A stretch of 64,000 nt of DNA from Pseudomonadota bacterium (GCA_021848465.1 JAJZUP010000003.1:248001-312000), one strand, 5' to 3'; numbered from the stretch's first letter, positions 1-10,096 are shown. Made by a program: numbers and translations. Notes: generated from the sequence alone by a model not told the origin.

Positions 1-593
1 TCGGCGTTGTTCCTGAAATTCATTTTCTGCATCAACCGGGTCTTGTAGGTGCTGACCGTGCGGCTGCTCAGCAGCAGCTCATCTGCGATTTCATTGACCC
101 CCTTGCCCTGCCCGAGCAGCTTCAGTATCTGCAATTCCCGCGCGGAGAGGCGTGTCTGACGGGCGGCTCCCTGCGATTCCGGCCGCTCGAATACCAGGTA
201 CTCGGCAACCAGCGGGTCAATGTAGCGCCCGCCCGCTAGCACCGTATGCATGGCGCCAAGCAATGTCGCGTCACTGCTGCCTTTGGTGATATATCCTTGC
301 GCCCCGAGCTTGAGTATGCGTTTGACCACCTGCGGCTCGTTGCGCATGCTGAAAACCAGAATCGGCAGGGACGGATACAAACCATGCAGTTTTTCCAGCA
401 ATTCCGCCCCGCTCGTGCCCGGCATGGTCAAGTCCAGCAACAGCAGGTCAAAGCTCTCGCCCTGCAAGGCTTCCAGCACCGCCTCGCCGCAATCCGCCTC
501 GCCGGCAACGACCATATCCGGCGTCGATTCGCAGAGATGGCGCAACCCTTTGCGCACGATGGCATGATCGTCCGCCACCAATACCCTAGCCAT
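1..593 (-). CDS. NarL/FixJ-family response regulator (partial, C-terminus off the left edge)
   Basis: Translating the minus strand from the ATG at 593 gives MARVLVADDHAIVRKGL, a receiver domain with the acidic pair DD near the N-terminus and the phospho-acceptor aspartate in LLLLDLTMPG. Next come an S in the LVFSM strand and a conserved K in GYITKG. A LuxR-type helix-turn-helix (LSARELQILKLLGQGKGVNEIA, then RTVSTYKTRL) is interrupted by position 1, so only the last residues are missing. The start overlaps the end of the upstream sensor kinase by 8 bp, so the two are probably translationally coupled and form one two-component pair. DNA targets cannot be told from the sequence. Confidence 0.93.
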   Translation of the reverse strand, partial: MARVLVADDHAIVRKGLRHLCESTPDMVVAGEADCGEAVLEALQGESFDLLLLDLTMPGTSGAELLEKLHGLYPSLPILVFSMRNEPQVVKRILKLGAQGYITKGSSDATLLGAMHTVLAGGRYIDPLVAEYLVFERPESQGAARQTRLSARELQILKLLGQGKGVNEIADELLLSSRTVSTYKTRLMQKMNFRNNA

Positions 594-2934
594 GGCAGAC
601 CTCCATCGGCAGTCGCACAACGACCTCTGTCCCCTGCTCCTTGCGGCTGTTGATATCAAGCTGCCCGCCAAGCATCAGGACGCGCTCACGAATGCCCGCC
701 AGACCATACGAATCCGCCCCCACTGCAGCCGGGTCGAATCCCTGCCCGTTGTCACGCACCCGCACCACATAATCAGCTCCATCGCTGCGCATCGAAATAT
801 TCACCTCGCTGGCTTGCGCGTGCCGTGCCACGTTGGTCAGCAGCTCCTGCACAATGCGGTAAATCGCGGTTGTACACAATTCATTCAACGCCAAGGTTTC
901 CTCCGGTAACGCACAGGCGCAACGAATCCCCGTCACCGTGCTGAAGCGGCTGGCCTGCAGCTCCAGCGCCGGCACGATACCGACATCAGCCTGGACCGGC
1001 CGCAACACGGCGGCAATGTTGTGGGCCACTCCCACCGCCTGGCCGACCATCGCGTCAATCTCTTGCAAGCCCTCACAAAACGGCGAGCGGCTGGCGCGGC
1101 AGCGCCGTAGCAGGTTGGATACCTGCAGGCGCAACCCGGTCAGCACCTGGCCGAGTTCGTCATGGATTTCCCGTGCCATGCGTTTGCGCTCCTCTGCCCG
1201 CAACTCCTCACGCTGGGCAATAGTCCGGCGCAACTGCGCACGCGATGCTTCCAGCTCCAGCTCCGCCTGCTTGCGTGCAGTAATATCCAGCATGATCCCG
1301 TGCCACTCGGTAGCACCGTCCGGCAAACGCCGCGGCTGGGAGCGGATTTCCGTCCAGACATAGTTGCCATCCCGGTTGGCGATGCGTATCTCGATGCGGA
1401 ACTGCTTCAGTGTCTGCTGCGTTTCGGCCATGAGCGATAGTACGCGCGGCAGGTCATCCGGATGGTACCGGGCGCGCAACGCCATCGCATCCTTACGGAG
1501 CTCCGCCAGGCTGACCCCGAACAAATGCTCCACCCCGGGGCTGGCAAATGGAAAAGTGGTATGGCCATCCGGCTCAACATGCACCGTGAAAATGAATCCC
1601 GGAATATTTTCCGCCACCGCAGACAACCGCTCTTCAAATACCCGCCGCTCATCCATCTCCGCATGCAACTGCTGCGTACTGACGGCCAGTGCTTCGGTCT
1701 GCTCCGCAACGCGCACTTCCAGCCGCTCCTTGTACGCCTGCAGCTCGGCATTGCGCTCCCGCAGCAGGCTCTTGGTCCGTTTCAGTTCCTCCTCATTGCG
1801 CTTGCGTTCGCTGATGTCGCGCCCGATGGCCAGCACGCTTTCAATTTTTCCCTGCGCATCAAACTCCGGGATCAGGCGAATATGGCTGCATATCTCCTTG
1901 CCACCCCCGGCCCAGATCAACTCAAAGTCCGTCTCACTGCCGGTCTCCCACACGCCGGCAATTTTTTCCTCATACACTGCGGCAGTGGGCCCGCCCGGGC
2001 TCTCGGAAGGCTTCTTGCCCAGCAAGGCTGCGGCGCCGCCTGGCACTGTTGCGGCAAATGCCTGGTTAACGAAAGTGCGCCGGCAGTTGCGATCGTAGCG
2101 GGCAATCGTATCCGGCGTATGCTCGATCAGCGTGCGCGCTTCCATTTCCCGCTGTCGCAACTCGTCCTCCATATGCTTGCGTCCGGTAATATCCTCAACC
2201 AGAGCCAGCACGTAATCCATCGAGCCATCCGCCCGGCGCACGCAACCGATGGAAAGGGCTGCATGCACAATGCCGCCATCCTTGCGGATATAGCGTTTCT
2301 CGACCGTGTAGCTGTCTATCGCCCCTTTCAGCATCAGTTCGAATTGCGCCACATCCGGGGCCAAATCATCAGGGTGCGTCAATTCGGCCCAGGTTTTCTG
2401 CATCAGCTCTTCCGCCGTATAGCCGAGCATGTCGCACATCTTCCGGTTGACGCGCAGCCAGCCTTTTTCCGGAGAAGTGATCGCCATCCCGACCAGTTGC
2501 CGCTCGAAAAACAGCCGCATGCGCTCCTCGCTGACGCGCAATGCCTCTTCGGTGGCCTTGCGCTCGCTGATGTCATGCGCCAGCGCCACGCCTATGCTCT
2601 GGCCGTGGAAGTCGAATCCTGATGAGTGAATCTCCACCGGAAAGGTCGTGCCGTCACGGCGGCGATGCCGGGTTTCAAACTGCGTCCCGCCGGCCTCCTT
2701 GCTCATTTTTTCAATATCGGCAAGCTGCACAGCCGAAAGCCCGGCATCGATATCGGTAGCCGCCATGCGCTGCAGTTCGTCGCGGCTATAACCCAACGCG
2801 CGTGCCGCGGCGGCATTGGCGTAAACAATCTGCCCCTGGGCATCAATCAGGTAAATTGCCTCATAGGCGCAATCCAGCGCATATTCCAGCAGGCTTGGCT
2901 CCCCGTCCGCATGAATATCCGGTTTCGATCCCAT
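586..2934 (-). CDS. Multi-PAS sensor histidine kinase, NarX/UhpB (HisKA_3) type
   Basis: A 782-residue kinase without an obvious membrane segment, so probably cytoplasmic. Four PAS/PAC units are visible: about residues 15-130, 135-258 and 262-382, then a coiled stretch, then about 440-560. The dimerisation/phosphotransfer helix follows, with EERKRMAREIHDELGQ (phospho-acceptor His about 591). The C-terminal HATPase_c domain carries the N box (QELLTNVARHA) and DNGQGFD and GLAGIRERV glycine motifs. The start at 2934 is preferred over an in-frame start at 3042 because a purine-rich AAGGGAAAAGGG lies directly upstream and the PAS domain begins soon after. It is paired with the overlapping response regulator. 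Signal unknown; PAS domains could sense redox, oxygen or a small ligand. Confidence 0.9.
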   Translation of the reverse strand: MGSKPDIHADGEPSLLEYALDCAYEAIYLIDAQGQIVYANAAAARALGYSRDELQRMAATDIDAGLSAVQLADIEKMSKEAGGTQFETRHRRRDGTTFPVEIHSSGFDFHGQSIGVALAHDISERKATEEALRVSEERMRLFFERQLVGMAITSPEKGWLRVNRKMCDMLGYTAEELMQKTWAELTHPDDLAPDVAQFELMLKGAIDSYTVEKRYIRKDGGIVHAALSIGCVRRADGSMDYVLALVEDITGRKHMEDELRQREMEARTLIEHTPDTIARYDRNCRRTFVNQAFAATVPGGAAALLGKKPSESPGGPTAAVYEEKIAGVWETGSETDFELIWAGGGKEICSHIRLIPEFDAQGKIESVLAIGRDISERKRNEEELKRTKSLLRERNAELQAYKERLEVRVAEQTEALAVSTQQLHAEMDERRVFEERLSAVAENIPGFIFTVHVEPDGHTTFPFASPGVEHLFGVSLAELRKDAMALRARYHPDDLPRVLSLMAETQQTLKQFRIEIRIANRDGNYVWTEIRSQPRRLPDGATEWHGIMLDITARKQAELELEASRAQLRRTIAQREELRAEERKRMAREIHDELGQVLTGLRLQVSNLLRRCRASRSPFCEGLQEIDAMVGQAVGVAHNIAAVLRPVQADVGIVPALELQASRFSTVTGIRCACALPEETLALNELCTTAIYRIVQELLTNVARHAQASEVNISMRSDGADYVVRVRDNGQGFDPAAVGADSYGLAGIRERVLMLGGQLDINSRKEQGTEVVVRLPMEVCHG

Positions 2935-3055
2935 CCCTTTTCCCTTGCAGTGGAAATGCAGGCAGCATATACGCAGCCGTGCCGCACGTCGACCAGCCAT
3001 CGCCATACCTACCCGAGCTATGGCATTATTCGCCTCCAACACAAAGGCCTAGCAA

Positions 3056-5611
3056 TTGACTGACAACACCGTCCCCACCGATTTCGCCAAGCACACGCCG
3101 ATGATGCAGCAGTACCTGAAGCTGAAAGCCCAGCATCAGGACATGCTGCTGTTCTACCGCATGGGCGACTTCTACGAACTGTTCTTCGACGACGCCGTGC
3201 GCGTCGCCAAGCTGCTCGACATCACACTCACCCAGCGCGGCGCCTCCAACGGCCAGCCGATCAAGATGGCGGGCGTGCCCTACCACGCCGCCGAGCAATA
3301 CCTGGCGCGGCTGGTGAAGCTGGGCGAATCGGTCGCCATCTGCGAACAGATCGGCGACCCGGCCACCAGCAAGGGCCCGGTGGAACGCAAGGTGGTGCGC
3401 ATCGTCACCCCCGGCACGCTCACCGACTCTGCATTGCTGGAAGAGAAGCGCGACAACCTTCTGCTTGCCCTGCACCAGAGTCGCAACGAGATCGGCCTCG
3501 CCTGGCTCAACCTCGCCTCTGGGCAACTCACGCTGGCCGAAGTGGATGCACAGCAACTGCCGGCCGAACTGGAACGCTTGCAGCCTTCCGAAATCCTGTA
3601 TGCCGAAGGCGCGACTGCGCCATCGTTCAAGAATGCCGCCAGCAAATCGCTGCCGCAGTGGCACTTCGACCGCGACACCGCGCACCGCGCGCTGTGCCAG
3701 CAGTTCGGCACGCGCGACCTCGCCGGTTTCGGCTGCGAAGAATTCACGCATGGCTTGAGCGCCGCTGGTGCGCTGCTCGGTTACGCCAAGCTCACGCAAG
3801 GCCAGAGCATCGCCCACATCCGCAGCGCGCAGGTCTACAGCGCCGACCAATTCGTGCGCATGGATGCCGCCACCCGCCGCAACCTGGAAATCACCCAGAC
3901 CCTGCGCGGCGAACCCGCCCCTACTTTGCTCTCGCTGCTCGACGCCTGCGCCACCAACATGGGCAGCCGATTGTTGGCGCACTGGCTGCACCACCCGCTG
4001 CGCAACCGCTCTGTGCTGCGCGACCGGCTGGATGCGGTGGACGAGCTGGATGAGAAATACGCCGCCGTACACGACCAGCTCAAACCTGCCGTGGATGTGG
4101 AGCGCATCACCGCCCGCATCGCCTTGAAGTCGGCCCGCCCGCGCGACCTCTCCGGCCTGCGCGATACCCTCAAGCAACTGCCTCAGTTGCATACGCTGCT
4201 AGCGAACGTAGCTGCGCCGCGCATCCAGCAACTGGCGCGCGATCTGCAAGCCGACGCTGCATTGGTGGAGCTGCTGCAAAAGACGCTGAAGGATGAGCCC
4301 TCCAGCGTCCTGCGCGAAGGCGGCGTCATCGCCGACGGCTACGACGCCGACCTCGACGAGCTGCGCGGCATCCAGAACAACTGCGGCGAATTCCTGCTGG
4401 CGCTGGAAAGCCGCGAACGCGCCCGCACCGGCATCGACAAGCTCAAGGTCGAATACAACCGCGTGCACGGCTTCTACATCGAGGTGAGTACGGCCAATGC
4501 CGACAAGGTGCCGGACGACTACCGCCGCCGTCAGACGCTGAAAAACGTCGAGCGCTACATCACGCCCGAGCTGAAAACGTTCGAAGACAAGGCGCTCTCC
4601 GCCAACGATCGCGCGCTGGCGCGCGAGAAATGGCTGTACGACCAGTTGCTGGAAAGCCTCGCGCCTTCCATCCCGCAACTGCAAAACATCGCCGCCGCCA
4701 TCGCCGAGCTGGATGTGCTCGCCACCTTCGCCGAACGCGCCGCCACGCTGAACTTCTGCGCGCCGCAGTTCAGCGACGAAGCGCAACTGAGCATCAAACA
4801 GGGGCGCCATCCGGTGGTGCAAGCGCAGGTGGAGCAGTTCACACCGAACGACCTCACGCTCAACGATGCGCGCCGCATGCTGCTGATCACCGGCCCCAAC
4901 ATGGGCGGTAAATCGACCTACATGCGGCAGACCGCCATCATCGCGCTGCTCGCGCATGTCGGCTGCTTCGTGCCCGCCGAGTCTGCGGTGCTGGGCGAGA
5001 TCGACCAGATATTCACCCGCATCGGCGCCTCGGACGACCTCGCCAGCGGACGTTCCACCTTCATGGTCGAAATGACCGAGGCCGCCAACATCCTGCACAA
5101 CGCCACCGACAAGAGCCTGGTGCTGGTGGACGAGATCGGCCGCGGCACCAGCACCTTCGACGGCCTCGCCCTCGCCTGGGCCATCGCGCGCCACCTGCTG
5201 GAACTCAACCGCAGCTACACTCTGTTCGCCACCCACTACTTCGAGCTCACGCGGCTGGAAGAGGAGCTCAAGCAACTCGCGAACGTGCACCTCGCCGCCG
5301 TCGAACACCAGCACACCATCGTCTTCCTGCACAGCGTCAACGAAGGCGCCGCCAGCCAGAGCTACGGATTGCAAGTCGCCGCGCTGGCCGGCGTTCCCAA
5401 CGGCGTCATCCGCAATGCGAAGAAGCAGCTAGTGAGACTGGAACAACAGAGCGCCGCGCAGAACCCGCAGGGCGATTTGTTCGCCGCCGTGCCCGAAGCG
5501 CCAGAACCGGAAGAACATCCGCTGGTGTCAGCGATGCGCGATGTGCAGCCGGATGACCTGAGTCCGAAGGCGGCGCTGGAGAAGATTTATCAGTTGAAGA
5601 AGCTGGTGTAG
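3056..5611 (+). CDS. mutS: DNA mismatch repair protein MutS
   Basis: A full-length 851-residue MutS, the mismatch-recognition ATPase of methyl-directed repair. The N-terminal mismatch-binding domain carries the clamp motif [11 protein letters not shown] with the Phe that stacks on the mismatch. The ATPase domain has Walker [10 protein letters not shown] at about 613-621, then the DEIGRGTS Walker B/signature and the ATHYFEL switch. The start is TTG at 3056, with AAAGG 9 bases upstream; the next in-frame ATG (residue 16) would delete the conserved N-terminus. It is divergent from the sensor kinase and stands alone. Two long antisense reading frames across it are coding shadows. Confidence 0.98.
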   Translation: MTDNTVPTDFAKHTPMMQQYLKLKAQHQDMLLFYRMGDFYELFFDDAVRVAKLLDITLTQRGASNGQPIKMAGVPYHAAEQYLARLVKLGESVAICEQIGDPATSKGPVERKVVRIVTPGTLTDSALLEEKRDNLLLALHQSRNEIGLAWLNLASGQLTLAEVDAQQLPAELERLQPSEILYAEGATAPSFKNAASKSLPQWHFDRDTAHRALCQQFGTRDLAGFGCEEFTHGLSAAGALLGYAKLTQGQSIAHIRSAQVYSADQFVRMDAATRRNLEITQTLRGEPAPTLLSLLDACATNMGSRLLAHWLHHPLRNRSVLRDRLDAVDELDEKYAAVHDQLKPAVDVERITARIALKSARPRDLSGLRDTLKQLPQLHTLLANVAAPRIQQLARDLQADAALVELLQKTLKDEPSSVLREGGVIADGYDADLDELRGIQNNCGEFLLALESRERARTGIDKLKVEYNRVHGFYIEVSTANADKVPDDYRRRQTLKNVERYITPELKTFEDKALSANDRALAREKWLYDQLLESLAPSIPQLQNIAAAIAELDVLATFAERAATLNFCAPQFSDEAQLSIKQGRHPVVQAQVEQFTPNDLTLNDARRMLLITGPNMGGKSTYMRQTAIIALLAHVGCFVPAESAVLGEIDQIFTRIGASDDLASGRSTFMVEMTEAANILHNATDKSLVLVDEIGRGTSTFDGLALAWAIARHLLELNRSYTLFATHYFELTRLEEELKQLANVHLAAVEHQHTIVFLHSVNEGAASQSYGLQVAALAGVPNGVIRNAKKQLVRLEQQSAAQNPQGDLFAAVPEAPEPEEHPLVSAMRDVQPDDLSPKAALEKIYQLKKLV

Positions 5612-5697
5612 TCGCAATAATCACTTCGGCAAATGCGAGCTGAATCTGCCAAAATTGCCGCACAAAATCATCACGCATCTTCCAAGAGGAGCAACAA

Positions 5698-7833
5698 ATG
5701 GCAAGACTTGATATCGTCTTTGGAAAAAAGACTAACCCCGTAGCCGTTGAGCTTCTTGTCTCTGTTCTCATAGAGCAAGAATGGAATGGAACCCTTTATG
5801 TGGGCTATCCAGTATTTGCCAGTGAGGATAACTCTTCGGTAACCGATGCGCTACTAACCTGCCAAGAACATGGCGTGGTGATTTTTGATTTAACAACAGA
5901 AAATATTATCGAGCTAGAAGAAGGCGCGATTGAGAGTGCAATTTCCTATCGTCAAAGAGAACTGCGAAGGAAACTTAACTCACGCCTTGTTGCCTACGAG
6001 GACCTAGTGCAGGAGGATGGAATCTCACTTGGATTCCCCATAAACGTCATCACGTTTATTCCTCAGCCAATCCCCAATGTAGAACTTGCCACCCTTGCAA
6101 CTCCAGATAGTTTATTGGATAGACTTCAACCACTCCCCCCATTAAATCCACACTATGTGAAGCCGCTAAATGCTGCCGTACAAAAGACAGCAGCACTAAA
6201 ACCCAAAAAGAAACGTCTTAACGTAAGAAATACAGACTCTATGGGAGCTGCTATCAAACACCTAGAGTCTCAGATTGCCAACTTAGATAGATGGCAAAAG
6301 AATGCAGCAATCGAATCACCTGAAGGTCCACAAAGAATCAGGGGGCTAGCTGGCAGTGGAAAAACCATCATCTTGGCAATGAAGGCAGCCTATTTGCACG
6401 CAAACGATCCAGAAGCGAAAATTGTCGTCACCTTTAATACTCGTTCTCTATACCAACAATTTAAAAATCTGATCAGAAGGTTCTATTTCGACCAAGTCTC
6501 GGATGATCCAAACTGGGACAAGCTCCAAATTCTCCATGCTTGGGGTAGTGAATCAAGCGCTGGCGTATATTCGACAATTTCAGCCCAAGCCGGTACGACC
6601 CCAATTCCTTTTGGTGCTGCCCGCTATAGATTTGGTTATACAGATGCATTTAAGGGTGTGTGCACAGAATTAGTCTCGCACATTAAGAAGCTCGAATTTA
6701 AGCCCGTATTTGATTACGTGCTTGTAGATGAAGCACAAGACTTCCCTGCCGCATTCTTTCAACTTATTTACCTAGCAACCAAAGCCCCCAAGAAAATAGT
6801 TTGGGCGTACGACGAATTACAAAATCTTGGTGACTCTACAATGCCAACTCTTGATGAGCTTTTCGGAGTTGGAGACGATGGAAATCCTGTTGTTGAAATC
6901 AATAATATTGATGGTCAGCCAAAGCAAGATATTTTGCTTCCAGTCTGCTACCGCAATCCCCCGTGGCTATTGACCCTAGCGCTAGGCCTTGGTCTAGGCA
7001 TTAAGCTAGGTAACGGTAAATTTGCCCAAATGTTTAGAGATCCAGATTTTTGGCGCGAAATCGGATATGAGTGCACCCATGGTCAGTTAGAGCTGGGCAA
7101 GCATGTTAGGTTAAAACGATCCGCTGACAGAAGCGCTCCTTTTTTTGGAGACGTACTAACACCGGCTCAATCTGTTTCTTGGCATGTATTTGGTGACTTT
7201 CCCTCACAAGCAGAATGGATTGCAAATGATATCCAAAAGGTAACGACCACCCAAGAGTTAGACCTAAGCGACATTCTGATCGTCATACCAGACTCCCTTG
7301 GCGCAAGTAAAATTGGCATAGCCATCACAGCCCAACTCAGCCAGCGAAACATCAACAGTCATCTAATTGGAGTAACTGGCAGCCGTGACGTCGTGTTTGT
7401 AGACGACTCAGTGGCGATGTGCAGCATCTATAGAGCCAAGGGCAACGAGGCCCCCCTCGTTTATGTTGTCAGCTCGGAATTCTGTAATGCTGGCTTTGAT
7501 CTCAGCAAGAAGAGAAATATTCTTTTCACGGCTCTTACTCGTGCAAAAGCTTGGGTTCGTATATGCGGCGTAGGTACATCAATGCAAACCCTAGCAAGCG
7601 AGATGGCTGCAATTGCCAATGATAATTTCGAGCTAGATTTTAACTACCCGACGCAAAAACAAATCGAGCAACTAAGAAGCGCATACAAAGAAAGGACGAG
7701 TAAAGAAAAGCGCAATGTACAAAAGGAAATCAAGTCTGCTCAAAAACTTTTGCAGCGACTAGCTGATGGCGAATTGGACTTAGGGGAGTTGCCAGAAGAT
7801 CTTGCTGACCTCTTACGCAAAGCCCTTAAGTAG
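5698..7833 (+). CDS. Superfamily 1 (UvrD-like) helicase/ATPase with uncharacterised N-terminal domain
   Basis: A 711-residue P-loop helicase. Walker A is GLAGSGKT at residues 216-223. Walker B is VLVDEAQD at 341-348, typical of UvrD/Rep-like enzymes. A CYRNPPWLL arginine motif lies near 415, the YRAKGNEAP motif near 577-590, and the C-terminal ALTRAK motif at 612-617. The first 130 residues (including SSVTDALLTCQEHGVVIFDL) resemble the strand pattern of NERD or degenerate restriction-endonuclease folds, but no clear catalytic D-ExK is visible, so that is only a suggestion. The start follows a good AAGAGGAG ribosome site. The gene is clearly richer in A+T than mutS and the following genes, indicating transfer. 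It is followed 13 bp later by a DUF2290 gene. A phage-defence or DNA-processing role is inferred from this context. Confidence 0.85.
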   Translation: MARLDIVFGKKTNPVAVELLVSVLIEQEWNGTLYVGYPVFASEDNSSVTDALLTCQEHGVVIFDLTTENIIELEEGAIESAISYRQRELRRKLNSRLVAYEDLVQEDGISLGFPINVITFIPQPIPNVELATLATPDSLLDRLQPLPPLNPHYVKPLNAAVQKTAALKPKKKRLNVRNTDSMGAAIKHLESQIANLDRWQKNAAIESPEGPQRIRGLAGSGKTIILAMKAAYLHANDPEAKIVVTFNTRSLYQQFKNLIRRFYFDQVSDDPNWDKLQILHAWGSESSAGVYSTISAQAGTTPIPFGAARYRFGYTDAFKGVCTELVSHIKKLEFKPVFDYVLVDEAQDFPAAFFQLIYLATKAPKKIVWAYDELQNLGDSTMPTLDELFGVGDDGNPVVEINNIDGQPKQDILLPVCYRNPPWLLTLALGLGLGIKLGNGKFAQMFRDPDFWREIGYECTHGQLELGKHVRLKRSADRSAPFFGDVLTPAQSVSWHVFGDFPSQAEWIANDIQKVTTTQELDLSDILIVIPDSLGASKIGIAITAQLSQRNINSHLIGVTGSRDVVFVDDSVAMCSIYRAKGNEAPLVYVVSSEFCNAGFDLSKKRNILFTALTRAKAWVRICGVGTSMQTLASEMAAIANDNFELDFNYPTQKQIEQLRSAYKERTSKEKRNVQKEIKSAQKLLQRLADGELDLGELPEDLADLLRKALK

Positions 7834-7846
7834 ACAAGAGTTAAAT

Positions 7847-8530
7847 ATGAAAGCATCTATAACTGACCTAAGAAATTCTATTGATAGAGTAAGAATCAAC
7901 CTTCATGACGCTGGTCTACTCTATGACTGGAATGACTGTTCTGTCGTACGACTAAGTAATAGACGAAACAGAATTACATGGGCAACCTCAAGTGTTCGCC
8001 CAGAGGTTTCGTCTTTTCCCATTTCCAACGTTGGTGAATATCTAGCTTATCTTGAAGGTCGACACTATCAGTTTCAACTAAATGATGGTTCACTAATTCA
8101 ATTATCCTATGACATAGATTTCAAGAAAGATGAAATAAAGCAGAGTCGACTTGTCTGGTATCCATGTCCTGTTCAGTTTTCTTTAGAAGAGCTGGAATAT
8201 GCCCCAATCAAAGAGCTAGTTTTATCAACACCAACGGAATGCATTGTTTGTAGAGCGCCGATAAGACTAGATTTTTCTCCCGATCAAGCCGCGCACAATC
8301 ATTCTTCAACACACATTCATCTCGGAATGGAAGAATTTCGTCTACCGGTTCACCGGGCAATGGAGCCATCCCGGTTTATCCGATTCATAATCAGGACGAT
8401 TTATCCAACCATTTGGGATAATTTCAAAGTATTTCGGACAGCAGAAAATTGGGCTGCACAAGATAACTTAAATGAGGATGATCGCATTTGTGGTTTTTTG
8501 GGATGGCACTTACCCGTTGCTATTCCATGA
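7847..8530 (+). CDS. DUF2290 domain protein
   Basis: A 227-residue protein that I recognise as DUF2290 from its core: a DGSLIQLSYD strand pair followed by LVWYPCPV, then RLDF...NHSSTHIHLG, RLPVHRAMEPSRFIRFI and a closing IYPTIW. The His-rich SSTHIHLG motif is the best candidate active or metal site. The function of this family is unknown to me. The start at ATG 7847 lies 13 bp after the helicase stop. An in-frame TTG at 7802 would overlap the helicase and adds a poor N-terminus. Codon use and AT-richness match the helicase, so the two genes probably arrived and work together. Confidence 0.8.
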   Translation: MKASITDLRNSIDRVRINLHDAGLLYDWNDCSVVRLSNRRNRITWATSSVRPEVSSFPISNVGEYLAYLEGRHYQFQLNDGSLIQLSYDIDFKKDEIKQSRLVWYPCPVQFSLEELEYAPIKELVLSTPTECIVCRAPIRLDFSPDQAAHNHSSTHIHLGMEEFRLPVHRAMEPSRFIRFIIRTIYPTIWDNFKVFRTAENWAAQDNLNEDDRICGFLGWHLPVAIP

Positions 8531-8705
8531 GCACATGACATTCAGGACAAGCGGTGACAGACCATAGCTTCCCACGCAACTGCACTTGCACCAGCAACTC
8601 ATCGCAACATCCCTACTGCCCGAAAGGAGCTAAAGGGGCCAGGCTCGAATTTCTAATCGCCCCAGCTCGCCCCCCATATCCTGCCAAGTAACTGCGGCCT
8701 CACCC

Positions 8706-8897
8706 TTAATCCACCCGCGCAAACCTCGGCACGTTTTTTCCCTCGTGCTGCACCGATTCAAAGAACACTTCCTTGGGCCGCGCCCAGGTCTGGCCCTGTT
8801 CCGAGCGGTAGATGATGAGGGTGACGCTGGGGTCGGATTCCAGCTTGGCTTCGCAGATGATTTCGTAGAGGCCGCCTTTGTAGTGCCGGTATTTCAT
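8706..8897 (-). CDS. DUF1653 domain protein
   Basis: A 63-residue protein made entirely of one DUF1653 domain: YRHYKGGLYEIICEA, a central strand ending in IIYRSEQGQTWARP, and the closing VPRFARV. Proteins of this family are small, cytosolic, SH3-like and of unknown function; the length matches the family. It stands alone, immediately right of the AT-rich helicase/DUF2290 insert, so it may mark the return to the ancestral chromosome. Confidence 0.85.
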   Translation of the reverse strand: MKYRHYKGGLYEIICEAKLESDPSVTLIIYRSEQGQTWARPKEVFFESVQHEGKNVPRFARVD

Positions 8898-9266
8898 GTC
8901 TGGTTTCCTTGCTGGGCTGATGCGATATTTTGCAGTATTTTGGAAATGCGCGTATCGCGCCGATGTCCGTTGTTGGGCGCCGCAAGTGGCCTGCTAGCCA
9001 TCCGGCAACCCTCTTGCCCGGAACTGAGGAGGATACCAATGCGCGGCGCCGGCCTCGACGATCTGGAGCGGGTGGCGGGTGCGTACCGGAATCATTGTTG
9101 TCTCGGCAAATCGGTGAACATCGAAGTTTGAGCCCAACATGAATGGAAACCGATGCGTGAATCCGCAGCGATTTAGGCATAGAATCGGCTGCGCTTTCGC
9201 TTGCTCAGTCCAAGCAGCAGGGAGCGATTGGCACGCAGGGTCTTTTTATTCACGACGGAGCGAATC
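8898..9266. other. Intergenic region, no recognised gene
   Basis: A 369-bp gap between the DUF1653 gene and the DUF3617 gene. The only coding hint is a 30-codon frame from ATG 9039 to TGA 9131, preceded by a strong AGGAGG ribosome site; its product (MRGAGLDDLERVAGAYRNHC then 10 more residues) matches nothing I know. No tRNA, terminator or clear promoter pair was seen. Confidence 0.4.
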
Positions 9267-9689
9267 ATGAAAAGCATTGCCTTTGTTTTGCTGGTTGTTA
9301 TGTCCATCCCCGCGCGTGCTGGTGAGTTGTGGGAAATCGAGTCGACCTCAACCGGACCGGACGGCACTCCGATTACGCATTCGCAAAGAAACTGCTTCCC
9401 CAATGGCAGTGTCGATCCGGCCACGATAATGGGTGAAATGGGAAGCTGCACCTTCGACCAGAAGAACGGCGACGCTTCCGCCCTGACATTTGCCCTGACT
9501 TGCACAGTGCCCGGCATGCCGGCGGGAACCGGCGCAATGAAAGTCTCCGGCGATGCCCAACTGAATGGCGATGAATTTAACATGCGCTACACCATCACCC
9601 CGGGCGGCAGCCCGTCGGCAGCCGGCGGCGATTTCAAAATGAGCGGCAGCGCAAAGGCGCGCAAGATCGGCGCATGCAGCGAGCGCTAG
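9267..9689 (+). CDS. DUF3617 periplasmic protein
   Basis: A 140-residue exported protein. The N-terminus MKSIAFVLLVVMSIPARA is a Sec signal peptide, probably cleaved before GELWEIE. The mature part follows the DUF3617 pattern: GELWEIESTSTGPDG, a Cys pair (NCFPNG and GSCTFD), and a C-terminal strand ending in KARKIGAC. The start at ATG 9267 follows ACGGAGCG; the upstream in-frame start at 9201 would bury the signal peptide. Function unknown; the Cys residues probably form disulphides in the periplasm. Confidence 0.8.
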   Translation: MKSIAFVLLVVMSIPARAGELWEIESTSTGPDGTPITHSQRNCFPNGSVDPATIMGEMGSCTFDQKNGDASALTFALTCTVPGMPAGTGAMKVSGDAQLNGDEFNMRYTITPGGSPSAAGGDFKMSGSAKARKIGACSER

Positions 9690-9818
9690 CCGCACCGCTC
9701 CGCAGAAAAACCCTGCTCATCAAGCTTATTTTTATTGCCCGGGCAAAAGCGTAGGATGCCCTGCACGGTGGGCGGCGTCCCCGCCGCCTGTTCTTTGACT
9801 CATCGCAAGGAGGCTCCC

Positions 9819-10049
9819 ATGAACACAGCCGACATGATGATCTATGTGCATCCCGAGCTGGATGCCGACAACCGCAGGGTGCTGGAAAGACAATTGATGG
9901 GCCGCATCGGCGTGGATTGCGCCGAATTCGAACATCACCCGCACCCGCATTCGCTGATGGTGAAATACGATCCCGAAACGATCAAGGGCAAGGATATCCT
10001 GCAGATGGTTCGCTCGCTTGATCCCGCCGCCTCGATGGTTGGTATGTAA
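9819..10049 (+). CDS. Small HMA-like (ferredoxin-fold) protein lacking the CXXC metal site
   Basis: A 76-residue protein whose strand-helix layout (MMIYVHPELDADNRRVLERQ, GVDCAEFEHHPHPHSLMVKY, KGKDILQMVRSLD) resembles heavy-metal-associated domains. The usual GMTCxxC loop is absent; a single Cys and a cluster EHHPHPHS replace it. It could bind metal through His or be a non-metal descendant. The start at 9819 is fixed by AAGGAGG 5 bases upstream. A strong terminator follows. Confidence 0.6.
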   Translation: MNTADMMIYVHPELDADNRRVLERQLMGRIGVDCAEFEHHPHPHSLMVKYDPETIKGKDILQMVRSLDPAASMVGM

Positions 10050-10066
10050 TACCCAGCCTGGTAGCA

Positions 10067-10093
10067 AAAGCCCGCTGCGGCGGGCTTTTTTTT
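10067..10093 (+). terminator. Rho-independent terminator
   Basis: The stem AAAGCCCGC / GCGGGCTTT with a TGCG-type loop is followed by a run of eight T. It ends the small HMA-like gene and lies only a few bases from the convergent GGDEF-EAL gene. Confidence 0.9.
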
Positions 10094-10096
10094 CGC

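Noticed and set aside
3026..5374. Two long antisense reading frames (388 and 391 residues) across mutS
   Set aside because: They lie in the antisense strand of a strongly conserved gene with GC-rich third positions, encode low-complexity Val/Gly/Gln-rich products and have no ribosome site.
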